A stretch of 64,000 nt of DNA from Gallionella capsiferriformans ES-2 (lineage in GTDB: Bacteria > Pseudomonadota > Gammaproteobacteria > Burkholderiales > Gallionellaceae), in assembly GCF_000145255.1 (NCBI RefSeq), contig NC_014394.1, positions 1,178,001 to 1,242,000 on the forward strand. The letters run 5' to 3'. The stretch's first letter is position 1. Each line of letters begins with the position of its first letter. A model generated the notes under the pieces. That model was not told where the DNA came from, searched no databases, and saw only the letters and a program-made list of their open reading frames with translations. This document shows positions 19,963 to 31,800 of the stretch, one piece after another. Both the position numbers and the translations under genes were made by a program.

Positions 19963-20323
19963 CGGTGATTTTCAGGAGGGGTATTCAAAAACAAGTGCAA
20001 CATTATTCAGAGAAAAATGTTGCATGGGAAATTGATAGTATCCCTGTGAAGTCTGCATTGCCGAGGTATTCTCATGTCATGGGTTTAACCCGCGAAATAG
20101 TCAACTGTACAGGTCGTGCTTCATAGAGCGCTTATGTTTTTCGATATCATTATCAAGGGAGCGTCTTGCGCGTTATTTAGTGTTGATCTGACATTAAAAT
20201 GCAACCTGTCTGACATATTGTATTGATGATTCACATGTGGGGATTCATTGAGGTTCGAGTGTCATCGTGCATCAGGTGAGTTCGTCCGGCTGCCGGTGTT
20301 GTTTTTATCTGAAAGTTAATTAT
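19963..20323. promoter_or_regulatory. Intergenic control region before the porin gene
   Basis: This 361-bp stretch has no convincing gene. TGCAACATT (19996-20004) and AATGTTGCA (20016-20024) form a perfect 9-bp inverted repeat with an 11-base spacer and no T-run, so it is either an operator or an RNA hairpin. A near-perfect GGGTT-T-AACCC palindrome lies at 20081-20091. The element ATGCAAC recurs near 20199. I could not identify a confident -35/-10 pair. The region probably controls the porin gene. Confidence 0.4.
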
Positions 20324-21676
20324 ATGCATTTTGAAAAACCAAGCCGGTTTGTATTGGTCTGTGCATTATTACACCTCTGTGATTTGACGATGGTGGCTCA
20401 TGCTGAGACGACCGGTGAGGAACAGGCTTCGGCGCATGTGCAGTTTACCTATAACTGGCAGTATCATCCGGCCTATCGTGCTACGTACTCCGGTCCGAAC
20501 AGCATTATGGCGGCATCAGAAAAAATGTACACGCTTTCCATGACCGGTTTTTTCGGATTTCGTCCCTGGCAAGGCGGCGAGCTGTACTTTAATCCGGAAG
20601 TCGCGCAGGGCGTGCCGTTTTCGACCAATCTGGTGGGGTTGGGCGGATTTACCAACGGTGAAATTACCCGTGCCGGTGGCACGAATCCCGTTCCGTACCG
20701 GCAGAGATTTTTTTTGCGCCAGACCTGGAATCAGGGTGGTGAGTCTGAGCGTGTCGAATCCGGTTTGAATAATCAGATGGCAGGTTGGGTTGATAACAAT
20801 CGTTTTGTTTTGACGCTGGGCAATTTCTCGACACTGGACGTATTTGACCCGAATAGTTATGCCAAGGATGCGCGTACCCAGTTTATGAACTGGGGTAACT
20901 GGACCTATGCGGCTTATGACTATGCGGCCGATGCGCGCGGCTTCGGCTGGGGCTTTGCGGGGGAATGGTATCAGGATGAATGGGTGGTGCGATTTGGCCG
21001 CATGACAGGCCCGCGCCGTCCCAATGAATTACCCGTCGACTGGGCCATCGGCAAACACTATGGCGATCAGATCGAAATCGAACATGAACACAGCTTGGGC
21101 GGTCATCCCGGTAAGGTGAGGGTGCTGGGCTGGCGTAATCGTGCGGTCACGGCCTCCTTTGCCGATGCGCTCGCGTGGCTGAATGCACATCCTGGGGCTT
21201 ATGCAGGTCCGGATGCGCTGTTTGCCGTGCGCAATTCGGAAAAAATAAAATACGGTCTGGGTGTGAATGTGGAGCAGGAAATTAACCAAAACACGGGTTT
21301 TTTCCTGCGCGCCATGCAGGCTGACGGACGCACGGAAACTTATGCGTTTACCGAAGTCGACGGCTCGCTGTCAACCGGTATGCTCGTTAAGGGGAATGCA
21401 TGGGGGAAGCCCGATGACTGCATCGGTGTGTCACTGTTGCAAAACACCTTGTCTGCCGATAGGCGCAATTTTCTGGCTGCAGGCGGCACGTCGTATTTTC
21501 TTGGTGATGGCAAGCTGAGTTATCGTCCAGAGAAAATTTTTGAAGGTTATTACAGCTTTGGACTCACCAAAACTACCTGGTTGACCGCCGATTATCAGCA
21601 GATACAGAATCCCGCCTACAACGCCGATCGCGGGCCGATGCAGGTCTATGCGCTGCGCCTGCACGCAGAACTTTAA
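20324..21676 (+). CDS. OprB-like carbohydrate-selective porin
   Basis: The 450-residue protein has an N-terminal signal peptide ending in VAHA at about residue 28. The rest is rich in alternating aromatic and polar residues, with no membrane helices, as in an outer-membrane beta-barrel. The segment LTLGNFSTLDVFDPNSYA and the C-terminal GPMQVYALRLHAEL resemble the OprB family, which in pseudomonads takes up sugars. The substrate here is not known. I chose the ATG at 20324 because it begins a normal signal peptide. The frame is open to 20267. Confidence 0.85.
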   Translation: MHFEKPSRFVLVCALLHLCDLTMVAHAETTGEEQASAHVQFTYNWQYHPAYRATYSGPNSIMAASEKMYTLSMTGFFGFRPWQGGELYFNPEVAQGVPFSTNLVGLGGFTNGEITRAGGTNPVPYRQRFFLRQTWNQGGESERVESGLNNQMAGWVDNNRFVLTLGNFSTLDVFDPNSYAKDARTQFMNWGNWTYAAYDYAADARGFGWGFAGEWYQDEWVVRFGRMTGPRRPNELPVDWAIGKHYGDQIEIEHEHSLGGHPGKVRVLGWRNRAVTASFADALAWLNAHPGAYAGPDALFAVRNSEKIKYGLGVNVEQEINQNTGFFLRAMQADGRTETYAFTEVDGSLSTGMLVKGNAWGKPDDCIGVSLLQNTLSADRRNFLAAGGTSYFLGDGKLSYRPEKIFEGYYSFGLTKTTWLTADYQQIQNPAYNADRGPMQVYALRLHAEL

Positions 21677-21811
21677 ACGATTTTTTCTGGTTGTGACCTG
21701 TGCTGCGGATACTCGGCGCGGGGTTTTAGAAGTCCTGCAGATTATCAATAATTACAGTAGAATCGGCAGGGTCATTTTGACCGCTTACAACTTGTTTGAG
21801 ATTTTTAAGGC

Positions 21812-24800
21812 ATGAACCCGATGATGGAATTGACGCTGGCTGACATCATGAACCGGCAGGTGCGCCATGTGTTGCCTGATTGCACGATAGGCGATGCGGC
21901 AAAACAGATGAATGATGCGCGCATGTCTTCATTGCTGGTTATGTCAGATAATACGCCGCTTGGGATTATTACCGAGCGTGATTTATTGCGCCACTTGAGT
22001 GCACATACCAGTCGTCAAACTCCGGTCTCAGAGATCATGAGTCATCCTGTGCTGACAGCTGCGCCGGATACCGGTTTTACCGCGGCCTATTCTCAGGTTC
22101 TCAACCACCATGTTCGCCATCTGGTTGTGGTGGATGGCAAGGGGGGCGTCATCGGTCTTGCCAGCGAAACTGATTTTAGAAATCATCTGGGCGCAGATTT
22201 ACTGCGTAAACTCGACGATTTGCAGGCCGTCATGGATCACAAACTTCCCCAGTTGCGCCCTGAAGATAAACTCAGTGATGCGGTCGCCATGATGTTGCAG
22301 GACCGTACTTCTTATGCGCTGGTGGTCGAAAATGGCCTGCCGCTGGGAATTTTGACCGAGCGGGATATGGCCGGCTTGTTTGTCAATGGCGCCCCTGTTG
22401 AGGGAGTGAGCTTGCGCGAGGTGATGCATTCGCCTGTGCTCACCGTGTCGCATCAAACCCCTGTGTTTGAAATGGCAGGACTGATGCAGGCGAGTCGCTA
22501 TCGCCACCTCGTCGTCGTCGATGATGCCGGACTCGTGCTGGGAATGGTAACGCTGCACAAGCTGATGGCGCGTATCGCGGCGACTGTGATGAATGAGGAG
22601 ACTTTGCGTCGTCAAGAGTCGCTTGAGCACTCTATGCATCATGCCGAATCGCAATTGAGATTGATCGTTAAGACTATTCCCGATCTGATCTGGCTCAAGG
22701 ATGTAGAGGGCGTTTACTTAAGTTGCAACCCGATGTTTGAGCGTTTTTTCGGTGCGATTGAGGCGGATATCGTCGGCAAAACAGATTACGATTTTGTCAG
22801 CCGTGAGCAGGCTGATTTTTTCAGGGCGCATGACCGAGCGGCGATGCTGGCCGATAAACCCAGCATCAACGAAGAGTGGGTGACCTTCGCCGATGACGGG
22901 CACCGTGCGTGCTTAGAGACAACCAAATCACCGATGTTTAATGCGGTGGGTCAACTGATCGGCGTGCTGGGTATTGCGCATGACATTACCGAACGTTTGG
23001 CAGCGGCTAAAAAAATTGAACGGCTGACCCAGCTTTATAATGCCCTCAGTCAGTGCAATCAGGCGATCGTACATTCCAGTTCAGAGGCGGAACTGTTTGC
23101 GCAGATATGTCAAGATGCCGTGCGGTTCGGTGGTTTAAAAATGGCCTGGGTGGGTGTTGTGGATCATGATACGGGGTGGATACGTCCTGTCGCGAGTTAT
23201 GGCGATGGTATGGATTATCTGCAGGGCGCACAGATGTCGGTTGATGAGGCGAGTCCCTTGGGGCGCGGACCGACGGGTACGGCGATACGTGAAAATCGTC
23301 CTGTATGGTGTCAGGACTATCAGCATGATACGGCCACGCGGCCCTGGCATCAGATTGGTGCGTCCTACGGATGGGGCGCTTCGGCAGCCTTGCCTTTACG
23401 TCGCAACGGGGTGGCGATAGGTGCTTTTACACTGTATAACTCGGACATCAACGGTTTTGACGATGAGTCGCGCACCTTGCTCACCGAGATGGCAACGGAC
23501 ATCAGTTTTGCGCTGGATAATTTTGAGCGTGAGACTTTGCGCAAGCGCCTCGAATTGCAAATCGAGAGCGAGCGTTCCGTGCTCGAATCTCTGGCTCGCG
23601 GTGAGTCCTTGCCTGCAGTGCTCAAACAACTGGTTTTGAGCTTTGAGGCGATCTATCCGGGTATGTATTGTTCGGTGCTGTTGTTAAGTGCTGACGGGAA
23701 ACGCCTGCTACATGGTGCTGCAGCCAGTTTGCCTGATGCATATTGTGAGGCGATTAACGGTGCGCTTATCGGTGAAAAGGTAGGCTCGTGCGGTACGGCC
23801 GCTTTTACCTGCAAAACGACAGTGGTGTCTGACATCGCAACCGATCCGCTCTGGCAGGACTACAAGGCACTGGCGCTCGCTCACAATCTTGCCGCCTGCT
23901 GGTCGGTGCCGATACTCTCAACCAAGGGGCAGGTGCTGGGGACTTTTGCGCTTTATTATTCGAAGTCGCGCAGTCCGATGGCTGACGAACTGGCGGCGTT
24001 GGAGCGCGGAGCACATCTGGCGAGTCTTGCGATCGAACGTGCGCAAACCGGTGCCTGGTTGAACAAACTCTCGCAGGCGGTAGAGCAAAGCCCGAATAGT
24101 ATTGTGATCACCGACTTGAATGCCAACATCGAATATGCCAATGATGCGTTTGTTAAAACGACGGGTTACACCCTGCCCGAGGTGATGGGCAAGAATCCAC
24201 GCATCCTGCATTCTGGAAAAACCACGGTTGAGACTTACGCTGCGATGTGGACCCAGTTAAATTCTGGTCAGATGTGGCGGGGAGAACTGATTAACCGTCG
24301 CAAGGACGGTACTGAATACGTTGAGCTGGCGCGAATTTCACCGTTGCGTCACACTGACGGGCGCGTGACGAATTACCTGTCCATCAAGGAAGATATCACC
24401 GAGCAAAAGCAGGTCGAGGCGCGCATCAGGCAACTCGCGCATTTTGACTTGCTGACCGGTTTGCCTAATCAGACGCTGTTAAAGGACAGGGCAGGATTTG
24501 CGATGCAAATGGCACAGCGCAGCGCTCATCATCTGGCTGTCTTGTTTTTGGATATTGATCATTTCAAAAATATCAACGATACGCTGGGGCACCGTATTGG
24601 CGATGAGTTGCTGGTTCATCTGGCAAAACGGATGAAACTGCTGTTGCGGGATGAGGATACGTTGTCCCGTTTTGGCGGCGATGAATTTATTCTGGTGTTG
24701 CCGGATACGGATGCGGATGGTGCGGCGCATGTGGCCGAAAAAATACTCGAGACCGTTGCGAAGACCTGTTACATCGAGCAGCACGAGCTGGTTGTAACCC

Positions 24801-25726
24801 CCTCAATCGGTATTGCCATGTACCCTAGTGATGGCATGGATTTCGATAAACTGTACCAAAGCGCCGATGTGGCCATGTATCGCGCCAAGCAGGACGGGCG
24901 CAACAATTTCAGATTCTTTACCTCTGAGATGCAGGCGCGTTCGGCCAGAAGATTGCTGCTGGAAAATGCCTTGCGACAAGCTTTATCGCGTAATCAGTTT
25001 GAATTGCACTATCAGCCGCAGATTTCCATGCAGGACGGAAAAATTGTCGGTGCTGAAGCCTTGTTGCGCTGGTATCACCCGGAGCTGGGGAGCATTTCTC
25101 CGGCCGAATTTATTCCTGTCGCTGAGGAAAGCGGTTTAATTCTGAGCATAGGAGAGTGGGTATTGCGCACCGCGGTGCAGCAGGTTAAGCGCTGGCAGGA
25201 TGCGGGGCATCCACCGGTTACGGTTGCCATCAATTTGTCTGCGGTGCAGTTTCGTCAGGCACGCTTGTCTGAACTTGTCATGCAGATACTCCATGAGGCT
25301 AATTTGGCGCCGCATTGGATTGAGCTGGAACTGACCGAGAGTGTTGCGATGGACAACCCGTTGGTCGCCATCGGGGTGATGAATGATTTGCACGGGTGCG
25401 GTATTCGCATGTCGATTGATGATTTTGGTACCGGCTATTCCAGCTTGAGTTACCTTAGAAAATTCAAGGTCAACAAGCTCAAGATTGACCAGTCCTTTGT
25501 GCGCGATTTGGCTGACGATATCGAAAGCCGGGCCATTGTGACCGCCATTATTACACTGGCCAGCAGTATGGGATTTCAGACCATCGCCGAAGGGGTGGAG
25601 ACGGCCGGGCAGTTGGCATTTTTGCGTTTGCAAGGCTGTAATGAGGTTCAGGGGTATTATTTCAGTCGGCCGCTTACAGTTGCTTTGTTCGAGGCGTTTG
25701 TGCTCGGACACGCTGAAATTCCCTGA
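21812..25726 (+). CDS. CBS-PAS-GAF-GGDEF-EAL c-di-GMP signalling protein
   Basis: This 1304-residue protein has no membrane segments. In order it has four CBS domains as two pairs (about 1-125 and 140-255), PAS (about 280-395), GAF (about 405-575), a second GAF (about 590-745), PAS (about 755-870), GGDEF (about 885-1045, motif GGDEF at 955-959) and EAL (about 1060-1300, motif EALLRW at 1082). The EAL domain keeps ELTES, DDFGTGYSS, KIDQSF and AEGVE, so both output domains look capable of activity. CBS pairs usually bind adenine nucleotides, so the protein may couple energy state or redox/ligand signals to c-di-GMP. It is transcribed towards the giant coiled-coil gene, with a 111-bp gap. Confidence 0.93.
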   Translation: MNPMMELTLADIMNRQVRHVLPDCTIGDAAKQMNDARMSSLLVMSDNTPLGIITERDLLRHLSAHTSRQTPVSEIMSHPVLTAAPDTGFTAAYSQVLNHHVRHLVVVDGKGGVIGLASETDFRNHLGADLLRKLDDLQAVMDHKLPQLRPEDKLSDAVAMMLQDRTSYALVVENGLPLGILTERDMAGLFVNGAPVEGVSLREVMHSPVLTVSHQTPVFEMAGLMQASRYRHLVVVDDAGLVLGMVTLHKLMARIAATVMNEETLRRQESLEHSMHHAESQLRLIVKTIPDLIWLKDVEGVYLSCNPMFERFFGAIEADIVGKTDYDFVSREQADFFRAHDRAAMLADKPSINEEWVTFADDGHRACLETTKSPMFNAVGQLIGVLGIAHDITERLAAAKKIERLTQLYNALSQCNQAIVHSSSEAELFAQICQDAVRFGGLKMAWVGVVDHDTGWIRPVASYGDGMDYLQGAQMSVDEASPLGRGPTGTAIRENRPVWCQDYQHDTATRPWHQIGASYGWGASAALPLRRNGVAIGAFTLYNSDINGFDDESRTLLTEMATDISFALDNFERETLRKRLELQIESERSVLESLARGESLPAVLKQLVLSFEAIYPGMYCSVLLLSADGKRLLHGAAASLPDAYCEAINGALIGEKVGSCGTAAFTCKTTVVSDIATDPLWQDYKALALAHNLAACWSVPILSTKGQVLGTFALYYSKSRSPMADELAALERGAHLASLAIERAQTGAWLNKLSQAVEQSPNSIVITDLNANIEYANDAFVKTTGYTLPEVMGKNPRILHSGKTTVETYAAMWTQLNSGQMWRGELINRRKDGTEYVELARISPLRHTDGRVTNYLSIKEDITEQKQVEARIRQLAHFDLLTGLPNQTLLKDRAGFAMQMAQRSAHHLAVLFLDIDHFKNINDTLGHRIGDELLVHLAKRMKLLLRDEDTLSRFGGDEFILVLPDTDADGAAHVAEKILETVAKTCYIEQHELVVTPSIGIAMYPSDGMDFDKLYQSADVAMYRAKQDGRNNFRFFTSEMQARSARRLLLENALRQALSRNQFELHYQPQISMQDGKIVGAEALLRWYHPELGSISPAEFIPVAEESGLILSIGEWVLRTAVQQVKRWQDAGHPPVTVAINLSAVQFRQARLSELVMQILHEANLAPHWIELELTESVAMDNPLVAIGVMNDLHGCGIRMSIDDFGTGYSSLSYLRKFKVNKLKIDQSFVRDLADDIESRAIVTAIITLASSMGFQTIAEGVETAGQLAFLRLQGCNEVQGYYFSRPLTVALFEAFVLGHAEIP

Positions 25727-25837
25727 ATTTTCGCAATACCGGCAGCTTTGACTTGTCAGTAGTGCCTCAATCTTGCTATTGTCGCGGGTATTCTAGGATA
25801 GCGCCTGCGCGTATTAATCCGCTTCATAAGGTACTGC

Positions 25838-28800
25838 ATGTCATCCACTTTTAAATTTCGTTTGGTCGACAACGACAGCGAAGAATATCTCGCTCAGTCT
25901 CAGGCGATACAGGAAGCCCGCGCGCATCAGGAAGCCGAGATGCAGGCGGGTTTTACGGCCCAAGCGCGAGCACGCGCCGAAGCACATGGACGCGCCATCG
26001 CTCAGGCGCGCGTTCGTATGGAAATGGAGTTGATTGCTCAGCTCGAAGCGAAGTGCCAGGATGAGACCCGTTTGTCGGAAGTCGCGCAGGAACGGCTCGA
26101 AGTTGAAAAGCAGTTATCCCATGAATTGCGCGAAAAACTGCTCGCTGAAATGCGTTTGCAGGAAGAAAATCAGGCCAGATTGCGCGCTGAAATTCAGGCG
26201 CAGGAAGCGTTGTCGCAACGCGTCGAATCCGAACAAATCGCCCGTGCGGCCGCAGAAAATAAAATTCGCGCCGAAAAGGAGTTGCAGGCTTTAATTTCCA
26301 GGCAATATCAGGCGGAACAGAATTCCTTGCAGCGTGCCGAGGCGGAAATTCGCGCGCTTCGGGTGGAGACCGAAAAGCTTGAGGCTCAAGTTGAGCAAGA
26401 AGTCGGTGAACGCATGCGCGCTGAGCAGTTGCAACATGCGCAGGCGGCTGAAAAGCTGGAAATTGAAACGCGCTTGAATGAGGCTGCTCGCTTACGCGTT
26501 GAAAACGAAGCAGAGGAGCTGCGACTGGCACGGGTACGCGCCGATATCGATCAGCATGAAATGGCGCTGATTGCCAAGCGTCTCGACGCCGAGCGGGGTG
26601 CGGCAAAAGCGGCAGAAAACCGCAGCAGACTGGAGCAGCAGGCCGCAACGCTTGCACAGGAAAAAATCACCACCGACCACACGATTGCACGCGTGCTGCA
26701 GGAGAAAGTCAGTCAGGAGCAGAAGGTTGTCACGCTGCTTGCCGCCAAGCTCGATACCGAACAGATTGCCAAGGAAGCTTTGCAGGCCAGAGTCAGTGCC
26801 GAGTCGCTGGCGCTGGCGGAGGTCGAAGCTAAGCTCAAAGCCGAACGCGATGCAGAACAGGCGGCGCTGCTGCGCGCCAGTACTGAACAATTAGCGATTG
26901 TCGCGGCGAATCAGCGCAAACAGGCTGAAGAGCAAATGCGTCTGGAAGCGGAAGCCCGCGTACAAACCGAGCGTCAGGCGTATAAGGCCGCTCGCCAGCA
27001 TACACAGGCGGAACTCGATGCTCGCAGCGAAGCGGAACGCAAACTGCGGGCTGAGGAAGAGGTAGCCCGTTTGCTGCAGGAACAAGCAGACGTCGATAAA
27101 AAGCTGGCCGACCAGCAGGAGCAAACGCAGGCAAGTCTGTTGCAGGCGGTGCGCGATGCGAATGAAAGGCTCAATAGTGAAAGTTTAGCCTCACAGGCTG
27201 CGGCACAAAAGCTCGCCACGGGCCGTGATCAGCTGGTATTTGCCCAGCAACGCGCCGAAACCGAAATCGAGGCGGCTCAGGCGCTTGAATTGCAGTTGCA
27301 AACCGAAGCGGCTGCCATTGCGATTGCCAGCGAACGGCTGCTCGCCGCAGAAAAGGCGCAACAGGCCGCAGAAGAAAAAGCACGCATTGAGAGCGAGTTG
27401 CTGGAAACAGCACGGCAGTGTGAGCAGGCTGAACGCTTGGCTGAACAGCAGTTGCGCGAAAAATATCAGTTACAGAATGCGGCATTGCAGGCGGCTCAAT
27501 TGCGCGCAGAAGCGCTGGCGCGCGAAAAATTGCTGGTCGAGCAAAACTTACAGGCCGAGCATAAGCTGATTGAAACTGCGGCGGAAAAAGCGCAGGCCGC
27601 GGAACTTGCGAATGAAGCGGCCGTGCGGCGCGCACAAATTGAACTCGAAGCGCTGCATACGGCGAAGATTCAGTTGGAAACAGAAACGCGAGCGATTGCT
27701 CAAATCGAAGCGACGATGGCCGCGCAGTTGCAGGCAACTGAAGCGGACAATCTGCGCATCGAAATGGAGGCGCGTGCACAATCGGCCGCCCTGACGACGC
27801 TGGAATTGAACGAACAGGCGAATCGCGATGCCGGGGCGCAGGAACTGGCTGCGGTGCGCGCCCTGAATATTGCCCGGTTGCGCGCTGAAACGGAAGCGCG
27901 GGCGTTGAAGCTCAAAGAAGATCTGATTCGCGCGGAGGCAATGGCGACGGCGGCGTTGAAGAAGCAGATGGATGATGCACAGTTGCTGCATGAGGAAACT
28001 GTGCAGCGCGCCGAGCATATGGTGGCGCGTCGTATTCAGGAAGAGCAGCGTGCCACAGCGCTTGAAGAAGAGCGTATTCGCAGCGAAGCTCGTGCGTCTG
28101 TCGCCGCAGCGCAACATGCCCGCGCCGAGCGTGCGGCTGTTGAGGCGGCCATCGAGCGCGAGCAGATCGCGCTGCAACTGGTCGGGCAGGAACAGTTGCG
28201 CGAGGCCGAAGAGCGTCAGTTGCAGTCACAGATGGTGTTACGTGCGACCTTAGAGGCTGAAGCGGTTGCCGCCTTGCAGGCAAGGCTCGCCGCCGAGCAA
28301 CAGGCGTGCGAGGCTGAGCAGGAAAAAATAGCGGCAGCGCAACAGGCGACGTCAATTGCTTTAGCGCATGAAGCGGCACAGCGTCAGTTGGCGTTGGCTC
28401 AGCAGGAAAAAAACAGCAGTGAAGCGGCCGCCGTTGCGGCTATGAATCATCTGGAGGCGTTGGCGGCTACGGCAAGGCAGGTGGCCCAAGAGCGCGAGCA
28501 GATGGCGCAGCGTTTGGCCGAGCGCGAACAGCAGCGACTGGCCGAAGAGCGCGAATTAAGTGTGCAACTGGAAAAACGGGTTGACCTTGAAATGGAGGCC
28601 GCCGAGTCTGTCAAGGTGCGCCTTGCCACTGAGCAGTTGGCCTGCGAGGTACAGCAGGAAAAAATTAAGGCGGAGCAGCAGGCGCGCGAGTTAGCGGCTG
28701 CGCGTGAGGCTTCTGAGCGTGAACTGCTGGCGGTTGAGCAGGCGTTACTGCGCAGCGAAGAATCGGCTGTGCAGATCATGCAGGAGCGCACCCGCGTGGC

Positions 28801-31800
28801 AGAAGAAGCCCGGGTTGCGGCACAGCAACGTGAGCTGGCTGCGCAGCTTCTGGTTGAGCAGGAACAACAGCGGCTGGCTGACGAGCTTAGATTGCAGGCT
28901 GAAGTCGAACGGCGTGCAGCACTGGAAGCGGAAGTGGCTGTTGCAGTGGCGGCGCGACTGGCAGCTGAAGAGCAGGCAACCGATGCCGAACAGCTCAAAA
29001 TTCTTGCCGAGCATCAGGTACGCGCATTGGCATTGGAGCATGAAGCGGCACAGGGGCTGCTGATTGAGGCCGCGCAGGAAAAGATGCGTCTGGAAGAGCA
29101 AGTCGTTGCGGCTATCAATGGGCAGGTGTCCCAAGCTCAGCAGTTGAATGAGCAGGAGGCCGCACGACTGGCAGGTGAACTTCAATTGCAGGAACAAGGT
29201 GAGCTGCGTGTTGCGCTGGAGGCCGCTGCCGCTTCTGCCGTATTGGCACGCTTGGCTGCCGAAGAAAAGGCCTGTGAGCTCGAACGGGAGAAAATTTCGA
29301 TAGCCCAGCTGGCGCGCAATCGTGCACTGGAAGCTGAAGCGGCGCATGCGCGGGCAATCGATGCTGAACAGGAACAGATGCGCTGCGAGGATTTGGCGCT
29401 TGCCGCAGCTAAGTTACATGTTCAGACAGCAGAAGAGGCCGCGCTGAGCGCTCGTGCGCGCGAGCAGCTAGCGTTGCAGATGCAGGAGCAGGAGCTGCTG
29501 CATCTGCAGGCTGAGCAACAACTGCAGACGGAAGTCGCGCAGTGTCTTGCGTTGGAGGTGGAAGCGGTTGCGGCCTTGCAAGCGCGCCTTGCATCCGAGC
29601 AGCGTGCGGGTGAGCTGGAGCAGGAAAAAATTAATGCACAGCAGCAGGCGCACCAACTGGCTGTGGCGCGTGAAGCGGCAGAGCGTCAGGCTATTGCCGT
29701 TGAGCAGGATGCAATCCGTATTGAAGCATCTGCGATCGTCGCAGCCCAGCAGCAGCGTGAACTGGCCGAGCAGGCCAGACAAGTCGCGTATGAACGCGAA
29801 CAATTGGCATTGCAATTGCGCGAGCAGGAACAGCAGCGCTTATCCCATGAGCAGCAGTTGCAGGCGCAACTGGAGCAGCATGCGGCGCTTGAAGTTGTAG
29901 CTTTTGAAGCGCTGCAGGCGCGACTGGCGGCGCAAACCCTGGCCTGTGAAGCTGAACAGCTCAAGGTCGTGTTAGAGCAACAGGCGCAGCAATTGGCACG
30001 CGATAATGAAGCGGCATTGCGCCATGCGGCGGATTTGGAACAGGAGAAAATCAATCGTGAAGCAGCGGCTTTAGCCGCCACGCAGCAACATATTCAGATA
30101 TCGGAACAGGCCAGGCTTGCGGCGATCGATCGCGAACAGCTGGAGCATCAGCTGGCCGAGCAAGCCGCACGCCAGTTAGAGCTCGAACGCATTTTGCAGG
30201 AGCGGGCTGCATTGCAGGCGTCTTTGGCTGATGCTGCCGAGCGTGAGACGCAGGTCCGGATTGACGCGGAGCAGCGTGCATGCGAGGCGCAACAGCTCCA
30301 AATTGCGGTCCAGCAGCAGGCGCAACAGATGGCGCTCGAACATGATGCAGTCATGCGTCATGCGGCGGATTCCGAACAGCAAAAAATCGCCAGTCTGGCG
30401 CTCGCTTTGACAGCTGAGCAGCAGCGCATTGAGATTGCAGAGCAGGCACGTTTGGCTAGTCTTGCGCGTGCGGAGTTGGAAAATAAGCTTGCCGGGCAGG
30501 CAGCGCAACAACTCGAACTAGAGCGTAATCTGCAGGCTCAACAGGAACTCAGTTTGTCACTGGCTGAGGCCGCAGCGCGCGAGACTGAGAGCAGGATCGA
30601 TGCAGAACAGAGAGCAGCTGATGCAGAACGGCACAAAATCGCCGCTGAGCAGCAGGCACAGCAAGTTGCCTGCGAACAGGAAGCCGCATTGCAGCAGGCA
30701 TTGGCTGCGGAGCAGCAGAAAATGGTTGCTGACGCACTCGCTTTGACCGCAACACAGCAGCGCATTGAAATGACAGAGCAGGCTAGACTTGCGGGCGTTG
30801 AACGCGAAGCGCTGGAACAACAGCTGGCAGCGGATGTCGCACGTCAGCTGGCGCTCGAACAGGATTTGCAAGCGGGTATCGCGCAGCAGCGAGCACTGGC
30901 ACTCGCACTTGAGTGCGAATCAGCGGCCAGAATTGAGGCGCTGCAGCGGGCGAACGAGATTGAGCAGAGCAAAATTGCAGCCGAGCAGGAGGCGCTGCGC
31001 TTGGCCCATGCGCATGAGCAGGTCAGGCGTCGCTTGGTCGCGGCTGAGCAGGAAAAAAATCGCCGTGAGGAATTGGCCATACGGGCGGTCGGTGAACATG
31101 AGCAGTTGATCCAGACGATTACGCAGGCGGCCATCGAGCGTGAGCAACAGGCGCAGCAGTTGCAGGAGAAAGAGTCGCTGCGACTGGCTCATGAGCGTGA
31201 GTTGCAGGTATTGCTCGCTGAGCATATTGAGAAGGAAGCCGCCGCTGCAGAGGCCGTACGTGCTGAACAATTGGCGCTGCAATTGGCTTGTGCTGCCGAG
31301 CAGGAGAAAATTGAAACGCTCAATCAGGCTGTACAGTTGGCGCAGACGCGTGTTGCACATGAGCGTGAGGCGCTTCTCGTTGAACAGGAGCAGGTTCGTT
31401 GCGAGTCTGCTTTGATGGCTGCTGTTGAAGAGAGAGCGAAGATTGCAGAGGCTGCCATTGAATCGGTGAAGGCGCGCGAGCAGATAGAGAACCAGCTCGC
31501 GCGTGAAGCTCAGTTGCAAATCGAGCGTGACCGGATGCTGGAGGAGCGTTTGGCCTATAAACAAACCATGGCGGAAAATGTTGCTAAGTCACGGCAGGAT
31601 CGCATTGACGCCGAGCAGCGTTTGATCGCGGGCGAGCAGCACAAAGCAGAGGTTGAGCGGCAGGCAATGATGGATGCGGAGGAGCGTCTGAACTTATTGC
31701 GCATGCAGGCGGAGGAAGCGGCCGAGATCGCTGCGCAAATCAGCGCACAGCGTGAGGCGCTGCAGCAGCGGGCAGTGGAGGCGGAGCGGGCTAAAGCTCA

